DNA of 64,000 nucleotides. It comes from Nitrospirales bacterium (GTDB taxonomy: Bacteria; Nitrospirota; Nitrospiria; Nitrospirales; UBA8639). The position numbers and the translations under genes were made by a program. The notes under the pieces are model-generated. The model worked only from the letters and a program-made list of their open reading frames with translations, did no database searches and was not told the origin of the DNA. The stretch covers positions 1-64,000 of the forward strand of contig JAAXIB010000079.1 of assembly GCA_012270585.1 (NCBI GenBank), read 5' to 3'. Shown here piece by piece: positions 8,138 to 15,996 of the stretch; within the stretch, counting starts at the first letter, position 1, and every line of letters starts with the position of its first letter.

Positions 8138-9850
8138 TTACCTGGGTAAATAGTGCGGATAAGTGGGGATTTCGCCTTGCAAATATCGGGCGAACAGCCG
8201 CGCCTGGACATCGATCAACCGGCGCATGGAGACGCGGTAGCCAAAAAGCGGATGAGTGGTCTCCTGTTCCATGCGGCGCTCGAACGCTGCCATAAACGCC
8301 TTGCGGCCTCCTGGTTTCAGCGCACAGGCGGGTCCGTTGAAAACAAAATCTCCAAGCTTGACCTCACCGTTGTTGACGGCTTGGATCACACAAGAATCGG
8401 CAACGATAGGACGAAACGGCTCCATCAAGTCGAGGGCCAGTGCCGGACGGCCGTGGCGGGGACGGTGGTACAGGCCCATGTAAGGGTCCAGCCCCGTCGC
8501 CGAGATTGCCGTAGCAAAGGTCCTGGTCAACAGCGCATATGCCAACGACAGCATCGCGTTCACGGGGTCCGTGGGCGGACGCCGGTTGCGCGTCGAGAAG
8601 GAAAACGCGGCCAAGCCTTCTTTTGCGTCAGTGGCGAGCATGTTCTCGAAACAAGCGAAGTAGACTGTCGCGGCCTCACCTTCAATGCCTAAGAGCTGTT
8701 GGGAATCCGTGGCGTGGGGCGCCTGCTGAGCTATGCGCCTCAGTCGAGTCAAGGTCTCTTCTTTGGTGTCTGTGTCCCGTTCAGCGCGCCAATTGCGGCG
8801 CAGCAACGTGCGCGAATTACGTATCTTGGCCTCCACCAGATCACATGAAAAAGCGAGGCAGCGAGATTCATCGAAGACGAGGCGGTATTGGGCCTCGCGC
8901 ACCGCGACGTTGCCGTTGCCGGTCCCAACCGTATGGCCAAGGAACCAGCCTCCGGTGGAGAACCATGACACTGGAACCTCGGCGCGCATCAGGGCGTGCA
9001 GCGCCGGCGTCGTCACCGAGACCGGGCCGATCAACGCCACCTGCGACACGTTGATCATCGGCACTTCCACCTTCTCCTCTTCAGTCTCGACGATCAATTG
9101 TTCACCGCTCTTGCGCAGCCGCGCGCCAGGCGTCTGCACGTAGAGCGGCAATGCCGGATCGTCGGAGGGGTTGAGCGGCCGAGGGGGATACCCTTTTCGG
9201 AACAGGTTGGTCTCATCCGGCAGGCAGATGCCGGCGAGCGAGCAGCGCGGGCACTTGGGGCTGTTTTCGAGCGGCGGTGGTCGATGCCCGGAGGCGGCAG
9301 CCGAGCGAAGGCCGAAGATAGCCTCCAGCGTCAGGGCGCGGAGTTCCTCATCCAAGACGACCGGCACCTTCTCACGCGAGCCAGCGTACCACAACGCACC
9401 CCGCTCCACCTTATATCCGTTATCTTCGAGGATCATGGCTTGGGCGCAAACCTGAACCCGCTCTGGTTCATAGGCACCTGCCGCGACATGGGGCCGCTTG
9501 CCCTTCTTGAAATCCACGGGCATCGCCATTTCTCCATCAGTCTCCACGACGTCCATTTTGGCGATAATGCCAAGACGCTCAGAGGAAAGAGTGACCGCCT
9601 TGGCCCGAGCCATTTCTTCGTCAAGATCTTCCGGTGCAGGCAAATGCCCCCCACCCTCATCCACCCGGGCATGAACGCGCCTCCCTTCCGCCGTATCCCC
9701 ACTCTCTGCCCATTCACCTTCGACCCACTCCAGATAGGCGAGCCTCGGGCAATAGACCCACTCATTGACCATGCGCACCGGGATGAGCGGCGCGTCCCCG
9801 TCATCCGAAGGTGGTGGTAAGGCAAGGGAGAGTTGACGTTCGTTATTCAT
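8138..9850 (-). CDS. cas4-cas1: Cas4-Cas1 fusion protein
   Basis: About 570 residues from ATG 9850. The Cas4 part (1-215) has Cys34 in NEWVYCPRLAYLEW and the cluster CPRCSLAGIC (Cys200, 203, 209) for the iron-sulfur centre, plus the RecB-type nuclease residues Asp100 and VDFKKGK (112-118). The Cas1 part (about 235-570) has catalytic Glu390 in GIEGEAATVYF, His466 in HGRPALALDLMEPFRP and Asp485. Cas4 trims prespacers and sets PAM and orientation; Cas1 integrates them. Such a fusion is characteristic of type I-G (I-U) loci. The start is uncertain: no clear Shine-Dalgarno, and the frame is open back to 9967. Confidence 0.95.
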   Translation of the reverse strand: MNNERQLSLALPPPSDDGDAPLIPVRMVNEWVYCPRLAYLEWVEGEWAESGDTAEGRRVHARVDEGGGHLPAPEDLDEEMARAKAVTLSSERLGIIAKMDVVETDGEMAMPVDFKKGKRPHVAAGAYEPERVQVCAQAMILEDNGYKVERGALWYAGSREKVPVVLDEELRALTLEAIFGLRSAAASGHRPPPLENSPKCPRCSLAGICLPDETNLFRKGYPPRPLNPSDDPALPLYVQTPGARLRKSGEQLIVETEEEKVEVPMINVSQVALIGPVSVTTPALHALMRAEVPVSWFSTGGWFLGHTVGTGNGNVAVREAQYRLVFDESRCLAFSCDLVEAKIRNSRTLLRRNWRAERDTDTKEETLTRLRRIAQQAPHATDSQQLLGIEGEAATVYFACFENMLATDAKEGLAAFSFSTRNRRPPTDPVNAMLSLAYALLTRTFATAISATGLDPYMGLYHRPRHGRPALALDLMEPFRPIVADSCVIQAVNNGEVKLGDFVFNGPACALKPGGRKAFMAAFERRMEQETTHPLFGYRVSMRRLIDVQARLFARYLQGEIPTYPHYLPR

Positions 9851-9970
9851 GTGGCCCACTCGTGTACCAGCAGTTGGCACCCACCTTGTGGAACTGGTTA
9901 TCAGTCTCTGTTCATTCGACCAGGGTGGAAAACCGACAAGACGCGGAGGTCGGCACGGGGTCGCCAAACA

Positions 9971-10396
9971 TCATCCAGACCAAGGATTGAAGACTTGGAT
10001 GTTGGTCTTACGAAAGTCCTTCTCATTACGAGTACAAAGCGTCAGGGAATGCACCTGCGCGGTAGCGGCGATAAAGAGATCCGGTTGGCTGAAAGTAACG
10101 GCCTTTTTTCTGCCCCGCGCGACCATGCGGCGCCATTCCAAGATGACCTCTTCGTCCACGGGCAAAATACGCCCGGCAAACCAGGGTCTCAGCCGGTGGG
10201 CAAGCCAGGCTTCGAGTTCCTCACGAAGTATGGGGTCTGTTTGGCACTCGATCCCGAAACGGATTTCGGCAAGGGTGACGCTGCTGAGAAAGAAGCTATC
10301 CGCAGCCTGTGCGTCGGACCACGCCTTCACGCGGCGGTTGGGCCGGATCTTACGCAACTCGGACACGACGTTGGTGTCGAGCAGCCATCCATTCAC
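9971..10396 (-). CDS. VapC/FitB-like PIN-domain toxin
   Basis: A 141-residue PIN ribonuclease: the first acidic residue is in WLLDTNVVSELRK, the next in SSVTLAEIRFGIE, and the C-terminal acids in FSQPDLFIAATAQVHSLTLC. Pairs with the upstream gene, which it overlaps by 4 nt (ATGA). The toxin cleaves RNA when the antitoxin is lost. It is oriented with the cas genes and ends about 120 bp before the cas4-cas1 start, so readthrough transcription between toxin and adaptation genes is possible. Confidence 0.9.
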   Translation of the reverse strand: MNGWLLDTNVVSELRKIRPNRRVKAWSDAQAADSFFLSSVTLAEIRFGIECQTDPILREELEAWLAHRLRPWFAGRILPVDEEVILEWRRMVARGRKKAVTFSQPDLFIAATAQVHSLTLCTRNEKDFRKTNIQVFNPWSG

Positions 10397-10689
10397 AACT
10401 CGACCTCACGGACCGGACTCTGTAAGCCCTCATCGCCAAACTCCAAGCGGTTCAAGGGCGACTGAGACAACAGATCGTGCAGGCTGGCCGATGTCCCCCG
10501 CGCACGAAGGCGTTCGAATTCGGACGCCTCCACGATGACGACCGTCTCCTTACCGCGAACCGTTACACGTTGCGGCTGGCCGGAGGCAGCCAAGCGAACG
10601 ACGTCGCTGAACTTCGCCTTGGCCTCCCCCAACTTCCAGCCGTGAAGCCGCGTCGAACCGGCCTGCTTGGCTTGACGGGATCTCCCCAT
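10393..10689 (-). CDS. Phd/YefM-type antitoxin
   Basis: About 98 residues from ATG 10689, which has a strong AAAGGAGG six to seven bases upstream. The motif HGWKLGEAKAKFSDVVRLA with RVTVRGKETVVIVEASEFER is the Phd/YefM DNA-binding fold; the C-terminal tail (LLSQSPLNRLEFGDEGLQSP) would wrap the toxin. It precedes and overlaps the PIN toxin gene. Antitoxins of this family repress their own operon. Confidence 0.88.
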   Translation of the reverse strand: MGRSRQAKQAGSTRLHGWKLGEAKAKFSDVVRLAASGQPQRVTVRGKETVVIVEASEFERLRARGTSASLHDLLSQSPLNRLEFGDEGLQSPVREVEL

Positions 10690-10784
10690 ACGGGTTTCCT
10701 CCTTTATGACCAACTTAGTCAAGATACACGGAAGGAAGCGCCTTTTCAAGCCCGTGGCACTTGCCATATAGATAAGATAGAAAT

Positions 10785-10844
10785 CTCCGGAAACAGGCGC
10801 ACTGGGATGAACGGTGCGTCCTCGTCGAGCATCGGTATGGGTAG
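10785..10844 (-). pseudogene. remnant of a second Cas4 N-terminus
   Basis: Read leftward, this stretch encodes LPIPMLDEDAPFIPVRLFPE, which matches the opening of the nearby Cas4-Cas1 (SDDGDAPLIPVRMVNEW). At DNA level 10797-10826 matches 9774-9803 with four mismatches in 30, all transitions. Two are synonymous. The frame closes shortly afterwards, so only this scrap survives. It lies between the two toxin-antitoxin pairs, next to the effector module, which suggests that another cas4-cas1 gene once started here. Confidence 0.6.
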
Positions 10845-10915
10845 AGTGCAGGCGTTCTCATGAATGAATACATCGGCATCTTGACATCCAAAATTCCGAG
10901 CACTATGATGCCATC

Positions 10916-11176
10916 ATGAGAACGACCCTGACACTAGATGATGACGTTGCGGATTTTTTGAAAGAACAAAGTCAGCTTCACAACAAGCCGTTCAAACAGG
11001 TTGTCAACGAGGTGCTGCGTCGCGGCATGGCACCCGGCTTAAAAGGATCTGAATCTCCCAGATTCCGGATTGTTCCGAATCGCAGCAGACTTTTTCCCGG
11101 TGTGGACCCCAGGAGGCTCAATCAGTTCAACGACCAGCTTGAGGCCGAGGACTTTGCTCGCGAAAGCTCACAATGA
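10916..11176 (+). CDS. VapB-like antitoxin (DUF2191 type)
   Basis: An 86-residue protein starting MRTTLTLDDDVADFLKEQSQ, a ribbon-helix-helix opening seen in VapB antitoxins of the DUF2191 group, followed by KPFKQVVNEVLRRGM. The C-terminal region (FPGVDPRRLNQFNDQLEAED) is the toxin-binding part. It runs rightward, divergent from the Phd-type pair, and overlaps the following PIN gene by 4 nt. Confidence 0.85.
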   Translation: MRTTLTLDDDVADFLKEQSQLHNKPFKQVVNEVLRRGMAPGLKGSESPRFRIVPNRSRLFPGVDPRRLNQFNDQLEAEDFARESSQ

Positions 11177-11598
11177 TCGTGCCGGACATCAACCTTCTGA
11201 TCTATGCCTACAACGATGGCGCACCGTACCACACTGCGGCCAGACAATGGTGGGAAGGATTGATCAACGGCAGAGAAAGAGTTGGCGTGTCATGGGTCGT
11301 CTCGACTGGATTCGTGAGATTGATGACCCATCCCCGTGCGTTGACGTTTCCCATGTTGCCCTCGCAAGTCGTTGATTGTGTAACGGAGTGGTTTCAATAT
11401 GCCCACGTGACACCGGTCAACCCCGGGGCCGAGCACCTGATTCACTTTCGGCGGAATCTTGACGCGGCCGGTGCCGCCGCGAACCTCGTGACCGACGCGC
11501 ACATCGCTGCACTGGCGATAGAGTACCAGGCAGAAGTGCATTCCAACGACACGGACTTCAGCCGTTTTCCCGGTCTCCGATGGCGCAACCCTCTCTAG
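11173..11598 (+). CDS. vapC: VapC-family PIN-domain toxin
   Basis: A 141-residue PIN ribonuclease. Acidic residues are visible in MIVPDINLLIYAYNDGAPYH, in NLVTDAHIAALAIEYQAEVH and in SNDTDFSRFPGLRWRNPL. This TA-type PIN subgroup (with PDINLLIYA and DTDFxRFPGLRW) is normally paired with exactly this kind of antitoxin. It converges on the 3' end of csb2, 58 bp away, and is the only part of the cas region on the plus strand together with its antitoxin. Confidence 0.92.
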   Translation: MIVPDINLLIYAYNDGAPYHTAARQWWEGLINGRERVGVSWVVSTGFVRLMTHPRALTFPMLPSQVVDCVTEWFQYAHVTPVNPGAEHLIHFRRNLDAAGAAANLVTDAHIAALAIEYQAEVHSNDTDFSRFPGLRWRNPL

Positions 11599-11656
11599 CC
11601 GGGAACATCCGCAGACCGCCTCAGCTTCAACAAGACCAAAGCAGTCGGACAGTTCT

Positions 11657-13849
11657 TTATTGGTCCATAAGCGTTGGCTGATTCACGGCGGCGAAAAGGC
11701 CGCCACCCATATGGCTGTCGCGACCGAGTAGCAGCGGGCCTTCAACCGCCACGGCAAAGCGAAGTCGAAGGTGGCCGGCTAAATTACCACCGTTTGGACC
11801 GGCTTTAAATTCCAACAACTCAACCTCAGGCCTAGGCAGCCTGCGACGCTCGCATTCAGAGATCAAATCATGCACGACGGCGGCGTCCATATCCTTGCCC
11901 CGCCCTGCGTGGCGCGTCGGATGGTAAGGAGTGCGGCTATCCCACACGCGAGCAGGGCCGATGAGCGGGTCACCGGCCGCCAAGGTACACGCAGGGCCAA
12001 GCGTGATGATGCCGAGCCTACCGGCCCGAACATTGGTCAACTTCCTAGACACCTTATCGAAGCACGCACGGTCCTCGCGGTTTACTTTTGTGGTGTGGTC
12101 ACAGGCCCACGGTGCAGCCACAATCAGGCGGTCAATGCGCCCATCTCCGTCGGCATCATCCGCAATGAGAAAAACATGCTCGTGCCCACCTGCCCCCGCC
12201 GGCATTCCATCGGGTTCGTGTCCAGAGAAAAGCCGAGGCACATGGCCGTTATCATCCTTTGAAAGCGACATCAGCGCACGTCTAACCGCGCATAGCAGCG
12301 GTACAGAATCGGCAGTGGCAATGCTTGTCTCTGACGCTATCGAGAAGACCAGCATGTCGAACGAAACATCCTTTCGCGGAGCCATCAAACCCAGGCCGAG
12401 ATAGCGCCCGTTCCCAATGACGAGGGGACCGCACACGGCTTGTGTAAACGCAATCTCCACATGATGCAGGCCACGAGCAACAAACCGCTCGGGCATGGCA
12501 AATTCTTCTACTCGGGTACCATTGTGGTCGAACGGTTCGCGCTGTACGCGAATAGATTCTACCTGTGCTGCCACTCCCGCGTGACGCAATGCCTGCCTGA
12601 CAGCATGGACCATCTTTACTTCTCCTGTAGCACGTTTAGTCCCGGTTGCTCGACGGACCATCCGCGCAACTGGCAGGGCTACTGGCGTAATTGTTCTCCA
12701 GACGCGAAAGTCCTGCTGTTTGCTGTCGCCAGCACCATAGTGATCGAGCATTCCCCGCTCTTCGGTCCGAACGAGGTTCCACAGGATTTCCCTGGTTTCG
12801 GGATCAATCTCTTCAATCCCGGAAAACGCCCAAGCCACATCATCGACCCGCAGTGAGCAGTTCGGCGGAATCTCGATCAATACGCGGCGAACAGAATGAT
12901 CCGCATGTTCGTGACCAATAGACGGAAGCGGCAGAATTCGTATCCGAGCAGCCTTATCTGCTTCCGTAGCATCGCGTCCGATGAGTACACGGTCAATCTT
13001 TCCAGTCTCTCCGGGCAGTGCCTCTTTCAGCCGGCCGGCTACCTTGTCCCGCAAAGCCACGACGAGTTCTACCGCCTTAGTGGACGGCCATAGTACGAAG
13101 GGCTCGTCGGAAGTGGCCATCCGTATCTCGAATAGAAAGCGATGTGGCGGTGTGTCGTATGCAATCTTGGCGAAACGGGGCTTCGGCGATTGAGAGAAAA
13201 GTTGCTGGACCTTCCCGCCCTTCTTCACATAGGTGAAGCGCGTTCCGTTTGCATCGTATCGCTCTTTGAGGCTTGCAAGCGATCCTTTCTTTGGACAGAG
13301 CAACGCCTTACCGCTCCCACCTTCGTTCGGGCGATGCACCACACCACTATAATGGGTGAGACGTGCTTCCACTTCGCCTGTGTCCAGAAGCTCTGCCCAC
13401 GCCCAAGCCATATCGACGCTCCGCCCCAACTGGTAGAGCCGCTCCGCAATCTGGCAGACGGTTCGAGCATTGTCTTCAACGCTCCCCTTGTCATTGAACG
13501 TCCAGATAAATAGCAACGGAATCTTCGTGTCGAAAATATGCGGACGGATGTTCTTGGGAGTACGAATCTCCGAGATTCGTCTCGGATCACCTTCAACCCA
13601 ATCGAGATCGTTATTTGGCACATAATTCTTGAAGGCTTGGCCTTCGCGAGCGGCTGGTGCGGCAATCACCGGAGCACTAAGCGTCTCCAGCCATTCAAAT
13701 GCGGATTTGTCAACATCTGACAGTTTAGTGCCTTTGGCAGCCCCGGCTACCAGTGCCTGAAACAACCGCGCCGGTGCAGGCGGCCAACCTCCGGCCCCGT
13801 GATACCGTCCATCGAGAAAATGGATTGAGAGAAGAAGTGTGCGGTTCAT
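11657..13849 (-). CDS. csb2: type I-G Cascade subunit Csb2 (Cas5-Cas6 type)
   Basis: A 730-residue protein of the GSU0054/Csb2 family. The N-terminus RTLLLSIHFLDGRYHGAGGW followed by PPAPARLFQALVAGAA is the diagnostic opening; a second RAMP-like region near the C-terminus has LRLRFAVAVEGPLLLGRDSH with GGGLFA, a glycine-rich loop. In type I-G systems Csb2 is described as a Cas5-Cas6 fusion that processes pre-crRNA and caps the crRNA 5' handle. It follows csb1 by 5 bp. Confidence 0.92.
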   Translation of the reverse strand: MNRTLLLSIHFLDGRYHGAGGWPPAPARLFQALVAGAAKGTKLSDVDKSAFEWLETLSAPVIAAPAAREGQAFKNYVPNNDLDWVEGDPRRISEIRTPKNIRPHIFDTKIPLLFIWTFNDKGSVEDNARTVCQIAERLYQLGRSVDMAWAWAELLDTGEVEARLTHYSGVVHRPNEGGSGKALLCPKKGSLASLKERYDANGTRFTYVKKGGKVQQLFSQSPKPRFAKIAYDTPPHRFLFEIRMATSDEPFVLWPSTKAVELVVALRDKVAGRLKEALPGETGKIDRVLIGRDATEADKAARIRILPLPSIGHEHADHSVRRVLIEIPPNCSLRVDDVAWAFSGIEEIDPETREILWNLVRTEERGMLDHYGAGDSKQQDFRVWRTITPVALPVARMVRRATGTKRATGEVKMVHAVRQALRHAGVAAQVESIRVQREPFDHNGTRVEEFAMPERFVARGLHHVEIAFTQAVCGPLVIGNGRYLGLGLMAPRKDVSFDMLVFSIASETSIATADSVPLLCAVRRALMSLSKDDNGHVPRLFSGHEPDGMPAGAGGHEHVFLIADDADGDGRIDRLIVAAPWACDHTTKVNREDRACFDKVSRKLTNVRAGRLGIITLGPACTLAAGDPLIGPARVWDSRTPYHPTRHAGRGKDMDAAVVHDLISECERRRLPRPEVELLEFKAGPNGGNLAGHLRLRFAVAVEGPLLLGRDSHMGGGLFAAVNQPTLMDQ

Positions 13850-13854
13850 AGAGT

Positions 13855-15009
13855 TCAGGCCGTGTCTTCCTCATCTTCGGTCTTCTTGGAGAGCAGCTTC
13901 TTGGCCTCTTTCAAGTCAAACTTGTAGATCAACTCCTCGGGCCATTCCTTACTGAAAGATTTGACGGCATTCTCGGCGTAAGCAAGTAGGGTTTTCTGAG
14001 CGTCCTCCGATGACAAATCAATGGGTTCTATCTCACCTCGCCGAGGGATGATGTTCCAACGATCATCGGCGGCGTAGCGTAGGTGACATCCCTCTCGGAG
14101 GAACAAATCGATTTCGGCTGTTGCTGCAAGCAGCGTAAGTGCCAGAAGATATCGACGTATAGATTTCGTTTTCTCTTCATCGGCACCATTGATTGCACGT
14201 AGGGCAACGAGGTTGGCCGTTATTTCACGTTCAATTCGGTCGTGTACAATAATCCCACCGAGGACCCGTGCGTCGGGATTGGGAGACCCATCGCGGTACT
14301 GCTGTACTTTCGTGTTCCGAAAGACTGCCGGAGTGTCCGCGAAGCCTTTCTCAGATAGTTTTGTTTTCTTAGCTTTCGCTTCCTTCTTCAGTTCATTTTG
14401 CTGGTTCTCATCGAGTGCTTTCCACACGGAGTTGAATTGCGCTGCCGCATGAAGCGGTTGGACATTCCAAGCGCGAATAATTGAGCGCACCAAACGAGGA
14501 TGCTTTTCGCTTGATTCACCCCGTGAGTCCCAGAAGCCGAACACAAGAGAGGTAGGTGCCAACTGGCACAGCGGACCAGCATCGCCACGTTGCTTCAGGG
14601 TGCGGAAAGCCTTCTCTATGGAAGGTGCAAGATCCGGGCACGAATACACAACAGCGTCGGCGCTCCGGTGGGCGAGGTTGAGAAGAGAACGCCTTTCAAT
14701 GTGCTTCTCGCCGTCATATTCTTTGGCATGCAACTCGATTTCGATCTGCGGAACGAGTTTCGCGTAGGGTTCACGCTTGAAAATCGGTTCCATACGGTTG
14801 GCCTGGGAACCCACGCTATCAATTAGCGTAACCTTCGTTCCGTCGGAGAGCGTATCGATGTTGTAGCCGATATCCGCGTAGGTCGGAGGGGAAATGACAC
14901 CGCCTTCACCTTCAACGGGCAGAAGTTTCTGTTTCAGATGCAGCGCCACGGGGCCTTTTTCATCGTCGGCCCAAGCATTGATGGTTTCGCGCGTAAGAGA
15001 ATCAGCCAT
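13855..15009 (-). CDS. csb1: type I-G Cascade backbone subunit Csb1 (Cas7)
   Basis: About 384 residues from ATG 15009, of the GSU0053/Csb1 family. Recognisable parts are EGEGGVISPPTYADIGYNID with LIDSVGSQANRMEPIF near the N-terminus, and the middle segment SLVFGFWDSRGESSEKHPRL. Csb1 polymerises along the crRNA as the Cas7 of type I-G. The start inside the end of csb3 gives an 8-nt overlap, consistent with translational coupling. The C-terminus is charged (KKTEDEEDTA). Confidence 0.92.
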   Translation of the reverse strand: MADSLTRETINAWADDEKGPVALHLKQKLLPVEGEGGVISPPTYADIGYNIDTLSDGTKVTLIDSVGSQANRMEPIFKREPYAKLVPQIEIELHAKEYDGEKHIERRSLLNLAHRSADAVVYSCPDLAPSIEKAFRTLKQRGDAGPLCQLAPTSLVFGFWDSRGESSEKHPRLVRSIIRAWNVQPLHAAAQFNSVWKALDENQQNELKKEAKAKKTKLSEKGFADTPAVFRNTKVQQYRDGSPNPDARVLGGIIVHDRIEREITANLVALRAINGADEEKTKSIRRYLLALTLLAATAEIDLFLREGCHLRYAADDRWNIIPRRGEIEPIDLSSEDAQKTLLAYAENAVKSFSKEWPEELIYKFDLKEAKKLLSKKTEDEEDTA

Positions 15010-15973
15010 GGATAGTCTCCTCTTCTGCAAAAGTCACGACTTTGTTTTTACCTGACATGTCCAGCTCAAAGCGGAATCGTTTCATAGGTAGTACAGCGAT
15101 GCCGCCAACAAGAGCGACGCGGGCCAGCATGGGCGGAAGGGCGAGCCCCCACGCCGCGTAACGGACTTTGCGTGTCTCGAATTCGTCGGGGCGAGCGCTC
15201 TCCAAACCCCAAGCCGCAAGAAATTCAGCGACCGGAGAAGCCGAGACTTCGTGCTTTTGATCGTTCGGCGAATAACCTGCGTCGATCGCCGTCCACGCCC
15301 CTCTCGGGTCAAAATTGAAACTGCCACCCATGGGTGGGGTTAATTCGAAAGGTTGATCAATGAGATCTTTTTTCCGTTTTTCCCAAAGCTGGGCAATGCC
15401 GCTCGTCCTCAATGTTCCGACATTTTGCCCTTTCTTGGACTTGTCAAAGGTTCCCGAGAGCATCGCGGTTGAGATGTCAAGAGCAGAACGGTTACCCGAA
15501 TAGAGCTTGAAGTCGTTGCGACTAGAGCCGTCAGCCCAGTGCCCCAGCACGACCTGCTTGCTGCTGTTAGCAATTTGAATGGGCATTGCTGAGCTTGTCT
15601 CAGGCGAGGCACTGGGAAATGCTCCGGCCTTCTCCTGTTGGCTTAACTCTTCTTTCAGCTTTCTCTTGGCCTGTTCCCATCTCTTTCTGTCTTTATCATT
15701 TTTCGGTTCTTCCTTCTTGGTAGGATCGTCCTTGGGACGCCAATTCCTAGGCGCTACAGCTTTTATCTTCGCTCCAGCTAAAAACTTCAACACCGCCTCG
15801 AAGGGATTTTCGTTGCCGGCCGTTCGCAAGCAAAACCTCACATCCAATTCATCACTCCAATCGAACCCACCTTCGGCGTCGCCACATAGCATGTCAGCAG
15901 CTTCCAAGAAACCGAGACAGGCGAAGACTTGGCCTGGATTAAAGAGATCCACAGGAATAGAAGATTCAGCCAT
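15002..15973 (-). CDS. csb3: type I-G subunit Csb3 / Cas8g candidate
   Basis: A 323-residue protein in the position between cas3 and csb1 where type I-G loci carry Csb3 or the Cas8 equivalent. It opens IPVDLFNPGQVFACLGFLEA and has a highly charged Lys/Glu/Asp-rich segment at about 95-125. Further conserved-looking parts are LGHWADGSSRNDFKLYSGNR and PMGGSFNFDPRGAWTAIDAG. By analogy it would be the large-subunit-type component for PAM recognition. The family call rests on sequence flavour and gene order; the Cas8 role is inference. Confidence 0.8.
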   Translation of the reverse strand: MAESSIPVDLFNPGQVFACLGFLEAADMLCGDAEGGFDWSDELDVRFCLRTAGNENPFEAVLKFLAGAKIKAVAPRNWRPKDDPTKKEEPKNDKDRKRWEQAKRKLKEELSQQEKAGAFPSASPETSSAMPIQIANSSKQVVLGHWADGSSRNDFKLYSGNRSALDISTAMLSGTFDKSKKGQNVGTLRTSGIAQLWEKRKKDLIDQPFELTPPMGGSFNFDPRGAWTAIDAGYSPNDQKHEVSASPVAEFLAAWGLESARPDEFETRKVRYAAWGLALPPMLARVALVGGIAVLPMKRFRFELDMSGKNKVVTFAEEETIHG

Positions 15974-15996
15974 CAGGCATCCTCCCAGCGTCGTGA

